From: Advenella mimigardefordensis DPN7
GTDB taxonomy: Bacteria; Pseudomonadota; Gammaproteobacteria; Burkholderiales; Burkholderiaceae_B
NCBI RefSeq assembly: GCF_000521505.1
Contig: NZ_CP003915.1
Coordinates: forward strand, 4,278,001-4,342,000
Direction: 5' to 3'
DNA: 64,000 nucleotides
Shown: piece by piece, positions 36,415-44,476 of the stretch
Numbering within the stretch: position 1 is the stretch's first letter
How the letters are laid out: each line of letters starts with the position of its first letter
The notes under the pieces: model-generated
What the model was told of the DNA's origin: nothing
Databases searched by the model: none
What the model saw: the letters and a program-made list of their open reading frames with translations, nothing else
Made by a program: the position numbers and the translations under genes

Positions 36415-37140
36415 ATGATCAAGTTTGAAAACGTCAACAAATGGTATAAAAATTATCATGCATTGCGCGACATCAACGGACAAATAAACGCAGGAGAAGT
36501 CGTGGTCGTTTGCGGCCCATCCGGTTCCGGAAAATCGACCATGATCCGTACGATCAACAAGCTGGAAGACATTGCCAGCGGATCTATCAGCATCGATGGC
36601 CAATGCATCAACGACCGGAACGTGAACATTAATCAGTTACGCGCCAAGATCGGTTTTGTATTTCAGCATTTCAACCTGTTCCCGCATTTGTCTGTGAAGG
36701 ACAACGTGGCCCTGTCACCCATCAAAGTCGCGGGCCATTCCAGACAACAGGCTTATGAGACAGCCGAAGCATTGCTGGACAAAGTGGGGTTATATGCCAA
36801 GAAAGATGAAATGCCCGCCAACCTGTCAGGCGGACAACAACAGCGCGTAGCCATTGCCCGGGCACTCGCACAACAGCCACCGGTCATTTTATTTGACGAA
36901 CCCACCAGTGCACTTGATCCCGAAATGGTCGGCGAAGTATTGGGAGTGATGAAGAAACTGGCTGCCGACGGTATGACCATGGTCTGTGTTACCCACGAAA
37001 TGAATTTCGCACGCGAAGTGGCCGATCGCATCTGGTTTATGGATCAGGGACAACTTCTGGAAGATGCAACTTCGAATACTTTTTTCTCTCAAGCTACCCA
37101 TGAACGTGCCCGCAAGTTCATGGCCGATATTCTGCATTGA
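36415..37140 (+). CDS. Amino-acid ABC transporter ATP-binding protein (GlnQ/HisP type)
   Basis: A 241-aa ATPase with Walker A GPSGSGKST at about residue 31, Q-loop in FVFQHFNLFPHLSV, signature LSGGQQQR, Walker B VILFDEPTSALDPEM and switch His in CVTHEMNFAREVADR. The sequence is a typical polar amino acid importer ATPase. It ends the importer operon and is followed by the terminator at 37153-37200. Confidence 0.92.
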   Translation: MIKFENVNKWYKNYHALRDINGQINAGEVVVVCGPSGSGKSTMIRTINKLEDIASGSISIDGQCINDRNVNINQLRAKIGFVFQHFNLFPHLSVKDNVALSPIKVAGHSRQQAYETAEALLDKVGLYAKKDEMPANLSGGQQQRVAIARALAQQPPVILFDEPTSALDPEMVGEVLGVMKKLAADGMTMVCVTHEMNFAREVADRIWFMDQGQLLEDATSNTFFSQATHERARKFMADILH

Positions 37141-37152
37141 GTCCCTTTATTT

Positions 37153-37200
37153 GCGTGGTGTATACCCATAACACCACGCACCATCCCGCCCGCTTGCGGG
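37153..37200. terminator. Stem-loops between convergent operons
   Basis: A perfect 9-bp stem GCGTGGTGT/ACACCACGC (37153-37161 and 37171-37179) with a 9-nt loop, then a second short stem CCCGC/GCGGG (37185-37200), lie 12 bp after the importer stop and next to the convergent LysR stop. U-runs are weak, so termination efficiency is uncertain. Confidence 0.6.
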
Positions 37201-37203
37201 CTT

Positions 37204-38091
37204 CTATCCCTGCCGATTCAACACCTGATACGCCATCAGCGCCGCTTCGCGAAAAGCCTGCACCAGCCGGATACGCGTTGATTTGCGTGACCAGACCAGC
37301 CCGAAGCGACGCGGCGCACTCACTTCCGGCAAGGGTAATTTAATAATTTTCAGATCCCGTTTATACAGATTGGCTGAGTCCGGAATGATGGCAACACCCA
37401 GATTCTGATTAACCATCAGGGCGATCGATTCAATCGCATTCAGCTCAAAGCGCTCCACCGGCACAATCGCCATTGCGCGCAAGTACTGTTCAATCAGCTT
37501 GCCGCTCCAGCTGTTATGATCGTAGCGAATGAAAGGCTGGGCGCGCAGCAACTGCTCGGGGTTTTTTCCACTGTGCACTTCGGATGCAAGCAATACAAAC
37601 GGCTCTTCGCGTAGCAATAGCCATTCCTGGGTTTTAGGTAAGGTATAAGGTGGTTCGATGGCAATGGCAGCATCCAGATCGCCGTTCTCAATGTCGCGGT
37701 AAAAGTCCGGTGACACACCTGGCTGCACCACCACATGCACTTCCGGATAGCGTCGCACCAGCAGACTCAGAATATCCGGCAAAATGCTGTTAAGCACGCT
37801 ATTGCCTGCGCCGATTCTGAGTTCTCCGCGTATTTCATTTGAATTAGCCACGCCCGGCAATGCATCTATTTCATTGATGATCAGCATCAACTTGTCCAGC
37901 AGGCGCAAGCCTGCTTCGGTCACATGCACCGTTTTCCCGGCACGCGCCACGAGCGTCACGCCAATCTCCTTTTCCAGCGAGGCAATTTGCTGCGCCACCG
38001 TGCCATGTGTCACATTCAGCTTTCTGGCCGCCTGAGCCATAGAGCCAAGCTGATGAACCAGCAGAAAGGTGCGGATAAAGTTTGTGTTCAT
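37204..38091 (-). CDS. LysR-family transcriptional regulator
   Basis: A 295-aa protein. The DNA-binding region is FIRTFLLVHQLGSMAQAARKLNVTHGTVAQQIASLEKEIG, and the effector domain has RIGAGNSVLNSILPDILSLL and GDLDAAIAIEPPYTL. It is convergent to the importer operon and about 100 bp upstream of the copper-type genes on the same strand, so its target cannot be read from context. Confidence 0.85.
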   Translation of the reverse strand: MNTNFIRTFLLVHQLGSMAQAARKLNVTHGTVAQQIASLEKEIGVTLVARAGKTVHVTEAGLRLLDKLMLIINEIDALPGVANSNEIRGELRIGAGNSVLNSILPDILSLLVRRYPEVHVVVQPGVSPDFYRDIENGDLDAAIAIEPPYTLPKTQEWLLLREEPFVLLASEVHSGKNPEQLLRAQPFIRYDHNSWSGKLIEQYLRAMAIVPVERFELNAIESIALMVNQNLGVAIIPDSANLYKRDLKIIKLPLPEVSAPRRFGLVWSRKSTRIRLVQAFREAALMAYQVLNRQG

Positions 38092-38189
38092 GACTGTTCA
38101 ACGCGCTATTTCACGCATTCTTCCACGCGTGGTTACGCGACCGGAGATTGATGCCGAAGAACAAGGTTCGCGACTCACCGTTCACCCGA

Positions 38190-38606
38190 TCAATCCCGGG
38201 AAAACGGTTGTCCGGAAAAATCCACGGTTACCAGATTACCGTCCATGGGCCCCATACCGGGCGAGTTGGCGGGCATGCCGGGTGCAGCCACACCTGTGAC
38301 AGACCGCTTCGTAATCAACTTATCCACCACAGAGGCCGGCACATGCCCCTCAACAATTTGCCCCGTGTCGTCTACAACCGCCGTGTGGCAGGATGCCAGC
38401 GCTGCCGGTACCTTAAGTTTCTGCTTGATCGCAGACATATCTGCGGTCCTGATTGCATTTACACTGTATCCGGCATCGCGCATATGCTGCACCCAGCCCG
38501 TACAGCATCCACAATTGGGATCGTGATACACCGTGACGGATTTTTCCGCTGCATAGACGCCGGAAGCGGCCGTTAACAGTGCCATTGAAAATATTAGCGT
38601 TTTCAT
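38190..38606 (-). CDS. DUF411 metal-binding periplasmic protein
   Basis: A 138-aa protein with a signal peptide MKTLIFSMALLTAASGVYA (cut after AYA/YAA). The DUF411 core is VTVYHDPNCGCCTGWVQHM, a thioredoxin-like CxCC metal site, then PAALASCHTAVVDD and VEGHVPASVVDKLI. DUF411 proteins are found with copper and silver resistance genes and probably bind Cu(I) in the periplasm. The ATG at 38606 gives a clean signal peptide; a longer frame upstream does not. A CopZ-like gene lies about 80 bp upstream on the same strand. Confidence 0.85.
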   Translation of the reverse strand: MKTLIFSMALLTAASGVYAAEKSVTVYHDPNCGCCTGWVQHMRDAGYSVNAIRTADMSAIKQKLKVPAALASCHTAVVDDTGQIVEGHVPASVVDKLITKRSVTGVAAPGMPANSPGMGPMDGNLVTVDFSGQPFSRD

Positions 38607-38685
38607 AAAAAACCTGCAAAAGTGGATGCCTTGTGGTGAATGCATGGCAATGAATGCATAGTTCGCCGAACGACGGCGCTGCCGC

Positions 38686-38883
38686 TTATACCACCGGTCG
38701 TGCCGGATAGCCGGCCGTTTCCAGCGCATCCATAAGCGCCTGCTGAGTACTGGTGGACTGAATGTCTACACTGTGCTCGCCCACATTGGCGGAAACGGTT
38801 GCGGATGCGTCAACCGCCTGGACAGCTGCAGTTACCCGGCGTACACATCCACCGCAAGTCATGTTTTCGATTTGGAATTTCAT
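38686..38883 (-). CDS. copZ: Heavy-metal-associated domain protein, copper chaperone CopZ-like
   Basis: A 65-aa HMA domain with the MTCGGC metal site (CxxC) near residue 8 and the beta-alpha-beta pattern to GYPARPVV. Such chaperones deliver Cu(I) to P-type ATPases. ATG 38883 with GGGAG eight bases upstream is chosen over ATG 38898, which would add five residues. The gene lies behind a promoter with the long spacer typical of MerR-type control. No CopA ATPase is in the window. Confidence 0.88.
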   Translation of the reverse strand: MKFQIENMTCGGCVRRVTAAVQAVDASATVSANVGEHSVDIQSTSTQQALMDALETAGYPARPVV

Positions 38884-38916
38884 GTGATTCACTCCCATGT
38901 GATTGATAGTGATTAA

Positions 38917-38947
38917 AGCTTAAACATTGACACGATGGGAAGGTCAA
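38917..38947 (-). promoter_or_regulatory. MerR/CueR-type promoter of the copper genes
   Basis: On the minus strand: -35 TTGACC (38942-38947), a 19-bp spacer, -10 TAAGCT (38917-38922). The -35 runs into ACCTTCC, the left half of a CueR-like dyad; the right half is poor. A 19-bp spacer is the hallmark of MerR-family activation. It lies 34-64 bp before the copZ-like start. Confidence 0.55.
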
Positions 38948-39004
38948 GTACTATTTCAAACACCATTGCAGAGCACGCTGTCATCATGCTAATTGGTAAC
39001 GCAA

Positions 39005-39056
39005 TTTCATAACACTACTTCATAACGCTGCTTCATAACGCCATTTCATTCGTCAT
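39005..39056. repeat. 13-bp tandem repeat
   Basis: Three 13-bp units with the core TTCATAACRC (39005-39017, 39018-39030, 39031-39043) and a degenerate fourth. They lie about 115-165 bp upstream of the CitE-like gene and between divergent operons. Confidence 0.8.
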
Positions 39057-39060
39057 AGCC

Positions 39061-39109
39061 TTGGTCTGGTGCCGCCTCAAAAGATATAATTCTTATCTTT
39101 TTAAGATAA
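39061..39109 (+). promoter_or_regulatory. Promoter and palindromic operator of the CitE-like operon
   Basis: A -35-like TTGGTC (39061-39066), 18-bp spacer and consensus -10 TATAAT (39085-39090). A 7-bp palindrome TTATCTT-N3-AAGATAA (39093-39109) directly follows the -10, covering the expected transcription start. This is a typical repressor position. The gene for its regulator is not evident. Confidence 0.55.
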
Positions 39110-39171
39110 AAATACAAGCACTTTTTCTATCTTTTCTCCCTTATGATCTGCGCATATAAAAGGAGGAGAAG

Positions 39172-40008
39172 ATGAAAAGCAAATTATTCGTGCCGGCATC
39201 ACGACCGGAATTATTCGAAAAAGCCCTCAACAGCCAGGCCGATGCCCTTTCCTTTGACCTGGAAGATGCCGTTCTGGAGATGCACAAGGATCAGGCACGC
39301 CAGCAGTTGAATGATTTCCTGCAATCACTGCAACCAGAGTCACAAAAAAAGACCATTATCGTCCGTATCAACGATATGGGGACCGCCTGGTTTGAAGACG
39401 ATCTGCAGGCGTGCATGGTTGACGCCGTGGACATGATCAATATCCCGAAAATCGAATCATCCGAACAGATGAAGGATTTTTTCGTGGCCTTCGACAAGGC
39501 CGCCAGCGCACTGGACAAACCACCGGCCATTCTGGTCAACATTGAAACGGCGCTGGCCCTGATCAACGCAGCCGCTATTGCTGCAACAGACAGGCGCATC
39601 GCCGGCCTGCAACTGGGCCTGGGTGATTTGTTTGAACCGCTGGGCATCCGGCGTTACGAGCCCGCGACCGTCCATCATGTCATGCTGAATCTGCGACTGG
39701 CTGCAGGCAGCGCAGGTATCTACGCCTATGACAGCGCCTATGCCAATATCGGCAACAGCGAAGGCTTTCGGCAGGAAGCCATGCTGGCCAAATCACTTGG
39801 TTTCCTGGGCAAAACCTGCATTCACCCATCCCAGATTGCGATTGCAAATGAAGTATTCGCACCAAGCCAGGAAGAAATTGACTGGGCACGCAAAATTGTG
39901 GAGTCGGCCGATCAGGCCAGCCACGGTGCCTACGTTCTTGACGGCCAGATGATCGATGTCCCATTTATTAACAAAGCAAAAATGATTCTGCGCCAGATCG
40001 GCCAGTAA
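39172..40008 (+). CDS. CitE/HpcH-type lyase (citrate lyase beta-like)
   Basis: A 278-aa TIM-barrel enzyme of the HpcH/HpaI and CitE family. It has KLFVPASRPELFEKAL, the metal-site motif LSFDLEDAVLEMHKD, and later IVRINDMGTAWFEDDL, VNIETALALINAAAIA and LGLGDLFEPLG with a conserved Asp. Such enzymes cleave malyl-CoA, citramalyl-CoA or similar CoA esters. AAAAGGAGGAG precedes the ATG. It is the first gene of an operon with a CoA-transferase, so cleavage of a CoA thioester made by that enzyme is the likely role. Confidence 0.85.
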   Translation: MKSKLFVPASRPELFEKALNSQADALSFDLEDAVLEMHKDQARQQLNDFLQSLQPESQKKTIIVRINDMGTAWFEDDLQACMVDAVDMINIPKIESSEQMKDFFVAFDKAASALDKPPAILVNIETALALINAAAIAATDRRIAGLQLGLGDLFEPLGIRRYEPATVHHVMLNLRLAAGSAGIYAYDSAYANIGNSEGFRQEAMLAKSLGFLGKTCIHPSQIAIANEVFAPSQEEIDWARKIVESADQASHGAYVLDGQMIDVPFINKAKMILRQIGQ

Positions 40009-40033
40009 TTGATCGTTCCAGGAGGAGATACCT

Positions 40034-41044
40034 ATGAAAAAAAATGCATTGAACCATCAGTCTGTTTTGAAAGCCGCGTGCAGCGCCCTGCTCGCGTCTG
40101 TGATTGCATTACCCGTGAGTGCAATGGCTGCCGACGCCGCCGCCAGCTTTCCGGGTGATCGGCCCATCACCCTGGTCGTGCCTTACCCACCGGGTGGCTC
40201 GAATGACACATTCGCCCGCGCCGTGGGCATGAAACTGGGCACGCTGCTTAAAACCACGGTCGTGATTGAAAACAAAGGTGGTGCCGGCGGCTCTATCGGC
40301 ACCATGCAGGTGGCGCGCGCCAAGCCGGACGGCTATACGCTGGCGGCCGTCTCATCCAGCTTCACCACCAATGCCGCGATCCAGCCTTCACTGCCCTTTG
40401 ACCCGATCGCCGACCTGCGCGGAGTGGGTCTGATGGCCGAAGGCCCGTTTATTCTGGCCGTGCGCAAAACGCTGGGGTTCACCAAGGTGAGCGAACTGCT
40501 TGACTACGCCAAAGCCAATCCCGGCAAGCTGAATTACTCCTCGTCCGGCCCGGGCAGCAGCAACCAATTTGCAACTGAAATGATGAACTCGCTGGCCAAA
40601 ATCAATATGACACATGTGCCGTTCAAAGGCATGGGACCGGCAACCAACGCACTGATCGGCGATCAGGTGGATGTGTTGATTGCCAGCGGACCATCACTGT
40701 TGCCGGCAGTCGGCACCGGCAAAGCCACGGCCCTGGCCGTGACCAGCAGCCAGAAAAGCCAGGTGGCACCTGATCTGCCAACCATCGCGGCCGATGTACC
40801 CAACTACAATTTCAAAATCTGGTGGGGCATTCTGGCGCCCAAAGGCACGCCCGATGCCGTTGTCACAAAACTGAATGACGCGCTCAAACAGGTCACGGCG
40901 GATGAGGAACTGAAAAAATTCTTCATTAAGGAAGGCGCCGAAGCGGCCTATATGACGCCCGCCGATTTCGACAAGGAAATCAGCGACAACATCAACCTGT
41001 GGAAAAAAGTCGCCAGGGACAGCGATATTCACGTACAGAAATAA
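40034..41044 (+). CDS. Bug/TctC-family periplasmic substrate-binding protein
   Basis: A 336-aa receptor. The signal peptide includes AACSALLASVIALPVSAMA. The mature part opens with FPGDRPITLVVPYPPGGSNDTFARA, then ENKGGAGGSIGTMQVARAKPDGYTLA and VPFKGMGPATNALIGDQVDV. It begins 25 bp after the CitE-like gene with AGGAGGAG upstream. It should supply the substrate of the operon; no TctAB membrane genes are nearby. Confidence 0.88.
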   Translation: MKKNALNHQSVLKAACSALLASVIALPVSAMAADAAASFPGDRPITLVVPYPPGGSNDTFARAVGMKLGTLLKTTVVIENKGGAGGSIGTMQVARAKPDGYTLAAVSSSFTTNAAIQPSLPFDPIADLRGVGLMAEGPFILAVRKTLGFTKVSELLDYAKANPGKLNYSSSGPGSSNQFATEMMNSLAKINMTHVPFKGMGPATNALIGDQVDVLIASGPSLLPAVGTGKATALAVTSSQKSQVAPDLPTIAADVPNYNFKIWWGILAPKGTPDAVVTKLNDALKQVTADEELKKFFIKEGAEAAYMTPADFDKEISDNINLWKKVARDSDIHVQK

Positions 41045-41059
41045 ACACGGATCAGCCTT

Positions 41060-42256
41060 ATGACATCAACAACTTCAGGAAACACTGCATTGCCCCTGGC
41101 CGGTATCCAGGTGCTGGATCTGAGCGCCTATATTGCCGGGCCTTACGGTTGCACGCTGCTGGCCGACCTGGGCGCAGAAGTGATCAAAATCGAACCGCCC
41201 GAGGGTGATAATCTGCGCAAGTATCCATCTACACTGGAAGCAGAGAGCCGTGCCTTTATCGGCGTTAACCGGGGCAAGCGCGGCATCAGCCTGGATCTGA
41301 AAAGCGCCGAGGGCTATGACATATTCCTGACACTGCTGCATAAGGCTGATGTGCTGGTCCACAATTTTCGCCCTACCGTCCCGCCGCGCCTGAAAATTGA
41401 TTTCCAGACATTATCGCAACTGAATCCAAGGCTGGTGTACTGCGCCATGACCGGCTATGGCTCGACCGGCCCGATGGCCAATAACGCCGGCTATGACCAG
41501 GTGCTGCAAGCCATGTCTGGCATTTGTGATTCACAGGGCATGGGCAAGGCCGAACCGGAAATTGTCTATGGCTCTGTCGTTGATTTTTACGCCAGTGCGA
41601 TGATCGCCAATAGTGTTAATGCCGCGCTCTTCAAACGGGAGCGCACCGGGGAAGGCTCCTATGTGGAAGTCTCGCTGCTGGCCAGTGCACTCACCATGCA
41701 GTCTACACGTCTGGTCTGGGCAGAAGGAGAGCCTAAAAACATTGAACGGGATATGCGCTCTGGCGGTATTACCGGCATCCACCCAACAAAAGATGGATTT
41801 ATCTACCTGTCGGCCAATACCCCCCACTTCTGGGAAGCGCTCTGCTCGTTGCTGGGACTGGCGTCTCTGGCCAGCGACGAACGATACGACACGGTGCGCA
41901 AGCGCGCGGAACAGGCCAGCGTTATCGTACCCATTATCCGTGACGCCTTGCAGCAACGCAGCGCAGCAGAGTGGGAAACGCATTTTGGGACCCGTGTGCC
42001 CTGCGCCATGGTTCGACCGGTACATGAGATGTTCGATCATCCGCAAGTGCAGGCCGAAGGGATGGTACGCGAATTTTCGCACAGCAAAATCGGCAAGTAC
42101 AAGAGTATTACAGGCCTGATTAAAATGAATCAGGCGCCCTGTGCGACGGCACGGGCGGCGCCGGACTTTGGGCAACACACGAGCGAGCTGCTTGCCGAAT
42201 ATGGTTACAGCGAACAGGAAATAGACCTGTTCAGAGCGCGCGGCATTGTACGTTAA
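41060..42256 (+). CDS. CoA-transferase of the CaiB/BaiF family
   Basis: A 398-aa class III CoA-transferase. Motifs are GIQVLDLSAYIAGPYGCTLLADLGAEVIKIEPPEGD at the N-terminus, NRGKRGISLDLKS, the catalytic Asp region around GYDQVLQAMSG, and the closing LLAEYGYSEQEIDLFRARGIV. These enzymes move CoA between carboxylic acids. It lies between a Bug gene and the cyclase gene; with the CitE-like lyase it suggests activation of a di- or tricarboxylate followed by C-C cleavage. Confidence 0.9.
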   Translation: MTSTTSGNTALPLAGIQVLDLSAYIAGPYGCTLLADLGAEVIKIEPPEGDNLRKYPSTLEAESRAFIGVNRGKRGISLDLKSAEGYDIFLTLLHKADVLVHNFRPTVPPRLKIDFQTLSQLNPRLVYCAMTGYGSTGPMANNAGYDQVLQAMSGICDSQGMGKAEPEIVYGSVVDFYASAMIANSVNAALFKRERTGEGSYVEVSLLASALTMQSTRLVWAEGEPKNIERDMRSGGITGIHPTKDGFIYLSANTPHFWEALCSLLGLASLASDERYDTVRKRAEQASVIVPIIRDALQQRSAAEWETHFGTRVPCAMVRPVHEMFDHPQVQAEGMVREFSHSKIGKYKSITGLIKMNQAPCATARAAPDFGQHTSELLAEYGYSEQEIDLFRARGIVR

Positions 42257-42268
42257 CAAGGAATAAAT

Positions 42269-43291
42269 ATGAGCACAAACGCCCACTGGAAACAGCGCCC
42301 GGCAGGGGCCAACTGGGGAGACTTCGGCGCCGATGACCAACTGGGCCGCCTGAACTGGATTGACGCCGCGGCCCGCGTACGGGCTGCCCGCGAAATACAG
42401 CAGGGACTCAGCTTTTCATTAAGCCTGCCGCTGGATGTGCCCAGACAGCCTGTGTTAAACCCGCGCCGCGCCGGTCCGGTGATCCGCCCTTCCATGAAAA
42501 ACGGCGTGCCGATTTTCAATTTCCCCCTGGGCACGGATACACCCGGCGCCACCGATGTGGTGAGCGATGACGTGGTTACTATGTCACCTCAGTATTCAAC
42601 ACAATGGGATGCACTCGGGCATGTCTGTTCCTGTTTTGATGCACAGGGGTCAGGCACTGCAGCGCCAGTAGGCTATAACGGCTTTCGTGTGGTTGCGCAT
42701 CAACACAGCAACGGCAACAGCGACACTTTCAATGGCGCGGCCGCGCTATCTATCGACCCCATGGCGCAACACGGCATTCAGGGACGCGGCGTACTCATCG
42801 ATTTGCGCCATCACTTTGGTGACGAAGCCAGGCTGATCCGTTTTGCCGACATCGAAGCGGTGATGAAAGCCGACAGTATTGAGCTGCACAAAGGGGACAT
42901 CATATGCTTTCACACCGGCCTTGCCGATATTGCGCTGAACCTGCGTGCCGATGACGATCACGAGATTCTGAAAACCAGCTGCTGCGCGCTGGACGGCAAC
43001 GATCCACAACTGCTTGAATGGATCACGGAATCACAGGTGTCGGCACTCGCTGCCGATAACCATGCTGTAGAAAAACGCAATTACGCGCTAAGCAAAGAAC
43101 AGGGGCCATTGTTGCCGCTGCACGAGCACTGCCTGGTAAAACTGGGCATGCCCTTGGGAGAGTTATGGCATTTGTCTTACCTGGCCAAATGGCTGCGAGA
43201 CAACAAACGCCATGCCTTCTTTCTGACTGCGCCGCCCATCTATTTGCGCGGCATGGTGGGCGCACCCGTTAACCCCGTTGCAACCGTATAG
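42269..43291 (+). CDS. Cyclase-family protein (kynurenine formamidase-like fold)
   Basis: A 340-aa protein of the cyclase/Kyn-formamidase superfamily. The usual HxGTHxDxxxH metal loop is replaced by TQWDALGHVCSCF, which marks a variant subfamily. VLIDLRHHFGDEARL, KGDIICFHTGLADI and ALAADNHAVEKR complete the fold. It may hydrolyse a lactone or amide in the same pathway as the lyase and CoA-transferase. AAGGA precedes the ATG. Whether it binds metal is open. Confidence 0.8.
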   Translation: MSTNAHWKQRPAGANWGDFGADDQLGRLNWIDAAARVRAAREIQQGLSFSLSLPLDVPRQPVLNPRRAGPVIRPSMKNGVPIFNFPLGTDTPGATDVVSDDVVTMSPQYSTQWDALGHVCSCFDAQGSGTAAPVGYNGFRVVAHQHSNGNSDTFNGAAALSIDPMAQHGIQGRGVLIDLRHHFGDEARLIRFADIEAVMKADSIELHKGDIICFHTGLADIALNLRADDDHEILKTSCCALDGNDPQLLEWITESQVSALAADNHAVEKRNYALSKEQGPLLPLHEHCLVKLGMPLGELWHLSYLAKWLRDNKRHAFFLTAPPIYLRGMVGAPVNPVATV

Positions 43292-43363
43292 CTGAACGTC
43301 CTGCCATCGCATCACCATCACCCTGACACATTAATCATAATTATCACGGAGGACATATTACAT

Positions 43364-44329
43364 ATGTCATTAAATAAAACACTTATCGCCTTCTCTCTGG
43401 GCTGCAGTGTGCTGGCCGGCAGCACAGCCTGGGCTGCCGACTATCCCAGCAAGGCCATTCGCATGATCGTGCCCTACTCGGCTGGCGGTGGCGCGGACAA
43501 TGCCGCACGCATTATTGCCAAAGCGCTGGGCGATACGCTTAAGCAGCCGATTGTGATCGAGAACAAGGCCGGCGCCAGTGGTTCTATCGGTGCAACCCAG
43601 GTTGCGCGTGCCCCTGCCGATGGCTACACCCTGCTGTACGATGCATCGTCCTTTTCCATCAACCCCGTGCTGCGCAAACTACCCTACGATCCACTAAAGG
43701 ATTTTGTGGGCATCGCCAAGGTGGTGAGCTCGCCCTATCTGATGGTCGTGCCGGCCAACTCGCCCTATGACAGCGTTAAAGCCTATGTGGATGCCGCCAA
43801 AGCCGCGCCTGGTAAGCTGACTTTCGCCTCTTACGGCATTGGCAGCCCGGTACATATTGTGGGCGAATTGCTTAAGCAGGAAACCGGTGTTGATATCGTA
43901 CACGTTCCCTATAAGGGCGGTGCACCAGCACTGGTGGATGTCATGAGTGGTGTTGTGGACACCTATTTTGCCAATGCGGCCTCGGCCATGTCGTATATTC
44001 GCGGCGGCAAACTGAAAGCACTGGCCACCACGGCATCCAAACGCAGCAGCGACCTGCCTGATGTGCCGACCATGGAAGAACAGGGTGTGAAAATGGACGT
44101 GAGCGAGTGGAAAGGCATTTTCGCACCTGCCGGCACACCTGAACCGGTTATCAGCAAACTGTCCGAGGCCATCAACACCGCGCTTAAAGACCCCGCGACT
44201 ATCAAGCAATTGAACAATCTGGGGATGCAGGTGGAAGAAAGCTCGCCCGAGTCTTTCAAAGCATTTATTACAGATGAATTGAGCAAATGGGATGCCGTGG
44301 CTAAAAAGAATGATATCAAGCTCGATTAA
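43364..44329 (+). CDS. Bug/TctC-family periplasmic substrate-binding protein
   Basis: A 321-aa receptor with a clean signal peptide (TLIAFSLGCSVLAGSTAWAA). It carries YPSKAIRMIVPYSAGGGADNAAR, ENKAGASGSIGATQVARAPADGYTLLY and VPYKGGAPALVDVMSGVVD. GGAGGA precedes the ATG. It is the second Bug protein of this operon and is only moderately similar to the first, so the two probably bind different ligands or stereoisomers. Confidence 0.88.
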   Translation: MSLNKTLIAFSLGCSVLAGSTAWAADYPSKAIRMIVPYSAGGGADNAARIIAKALGDTLKQPIVIENKAGASGSIGATQVARAPADGYTLLYDASSFSINPVLRKLPYDPLKDFVGIAKVVSSPYLMVVPANSPYDSVKAYVDAAKAAPGKLTFASYGIGSPVHIVGELLKQETGVDIVHVPYKGGAPALVDVMSGVVDTYFANAASAMSYIRGGKLKALATTASKRSSDLPDVPTMEEQGVKMDVSEWKGIFAPAGTPEPVISKLSEAINTALKDPATIKQLNNLGMQVEESSPESFKAFITDELSKWDAVAKKNDIKLD

Positions 44330-44364
44330 ACTTCACCATACCATTACGAGCCGTACGCGTTCAT

Positions 44365-44392
44365 AAAAAACTGCCGGGGTCATCCCGGCAGT
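44365..44392. terminator. Bidirectional rho-independent terminator
   Basis: A 9-bp stem ACTGCCGGG/CCCGGCAGT (44370-44378 and 44384-44392) with a 5-nt loop lies between convergent Bug genes. A run of A (44365-44370) gives a U-run for the minus-strand transcript; on the plus strand a short GCTTTC follows. Confidence 0.8.
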
Positions 44393-44476
44393 CGTGCTTT
44401 CTCATGTTCTTATACACTGCGGCGATGCTCTTCTCAGCACCGCAGTGCAGCACACTATCATCATCCACTCAGACAC

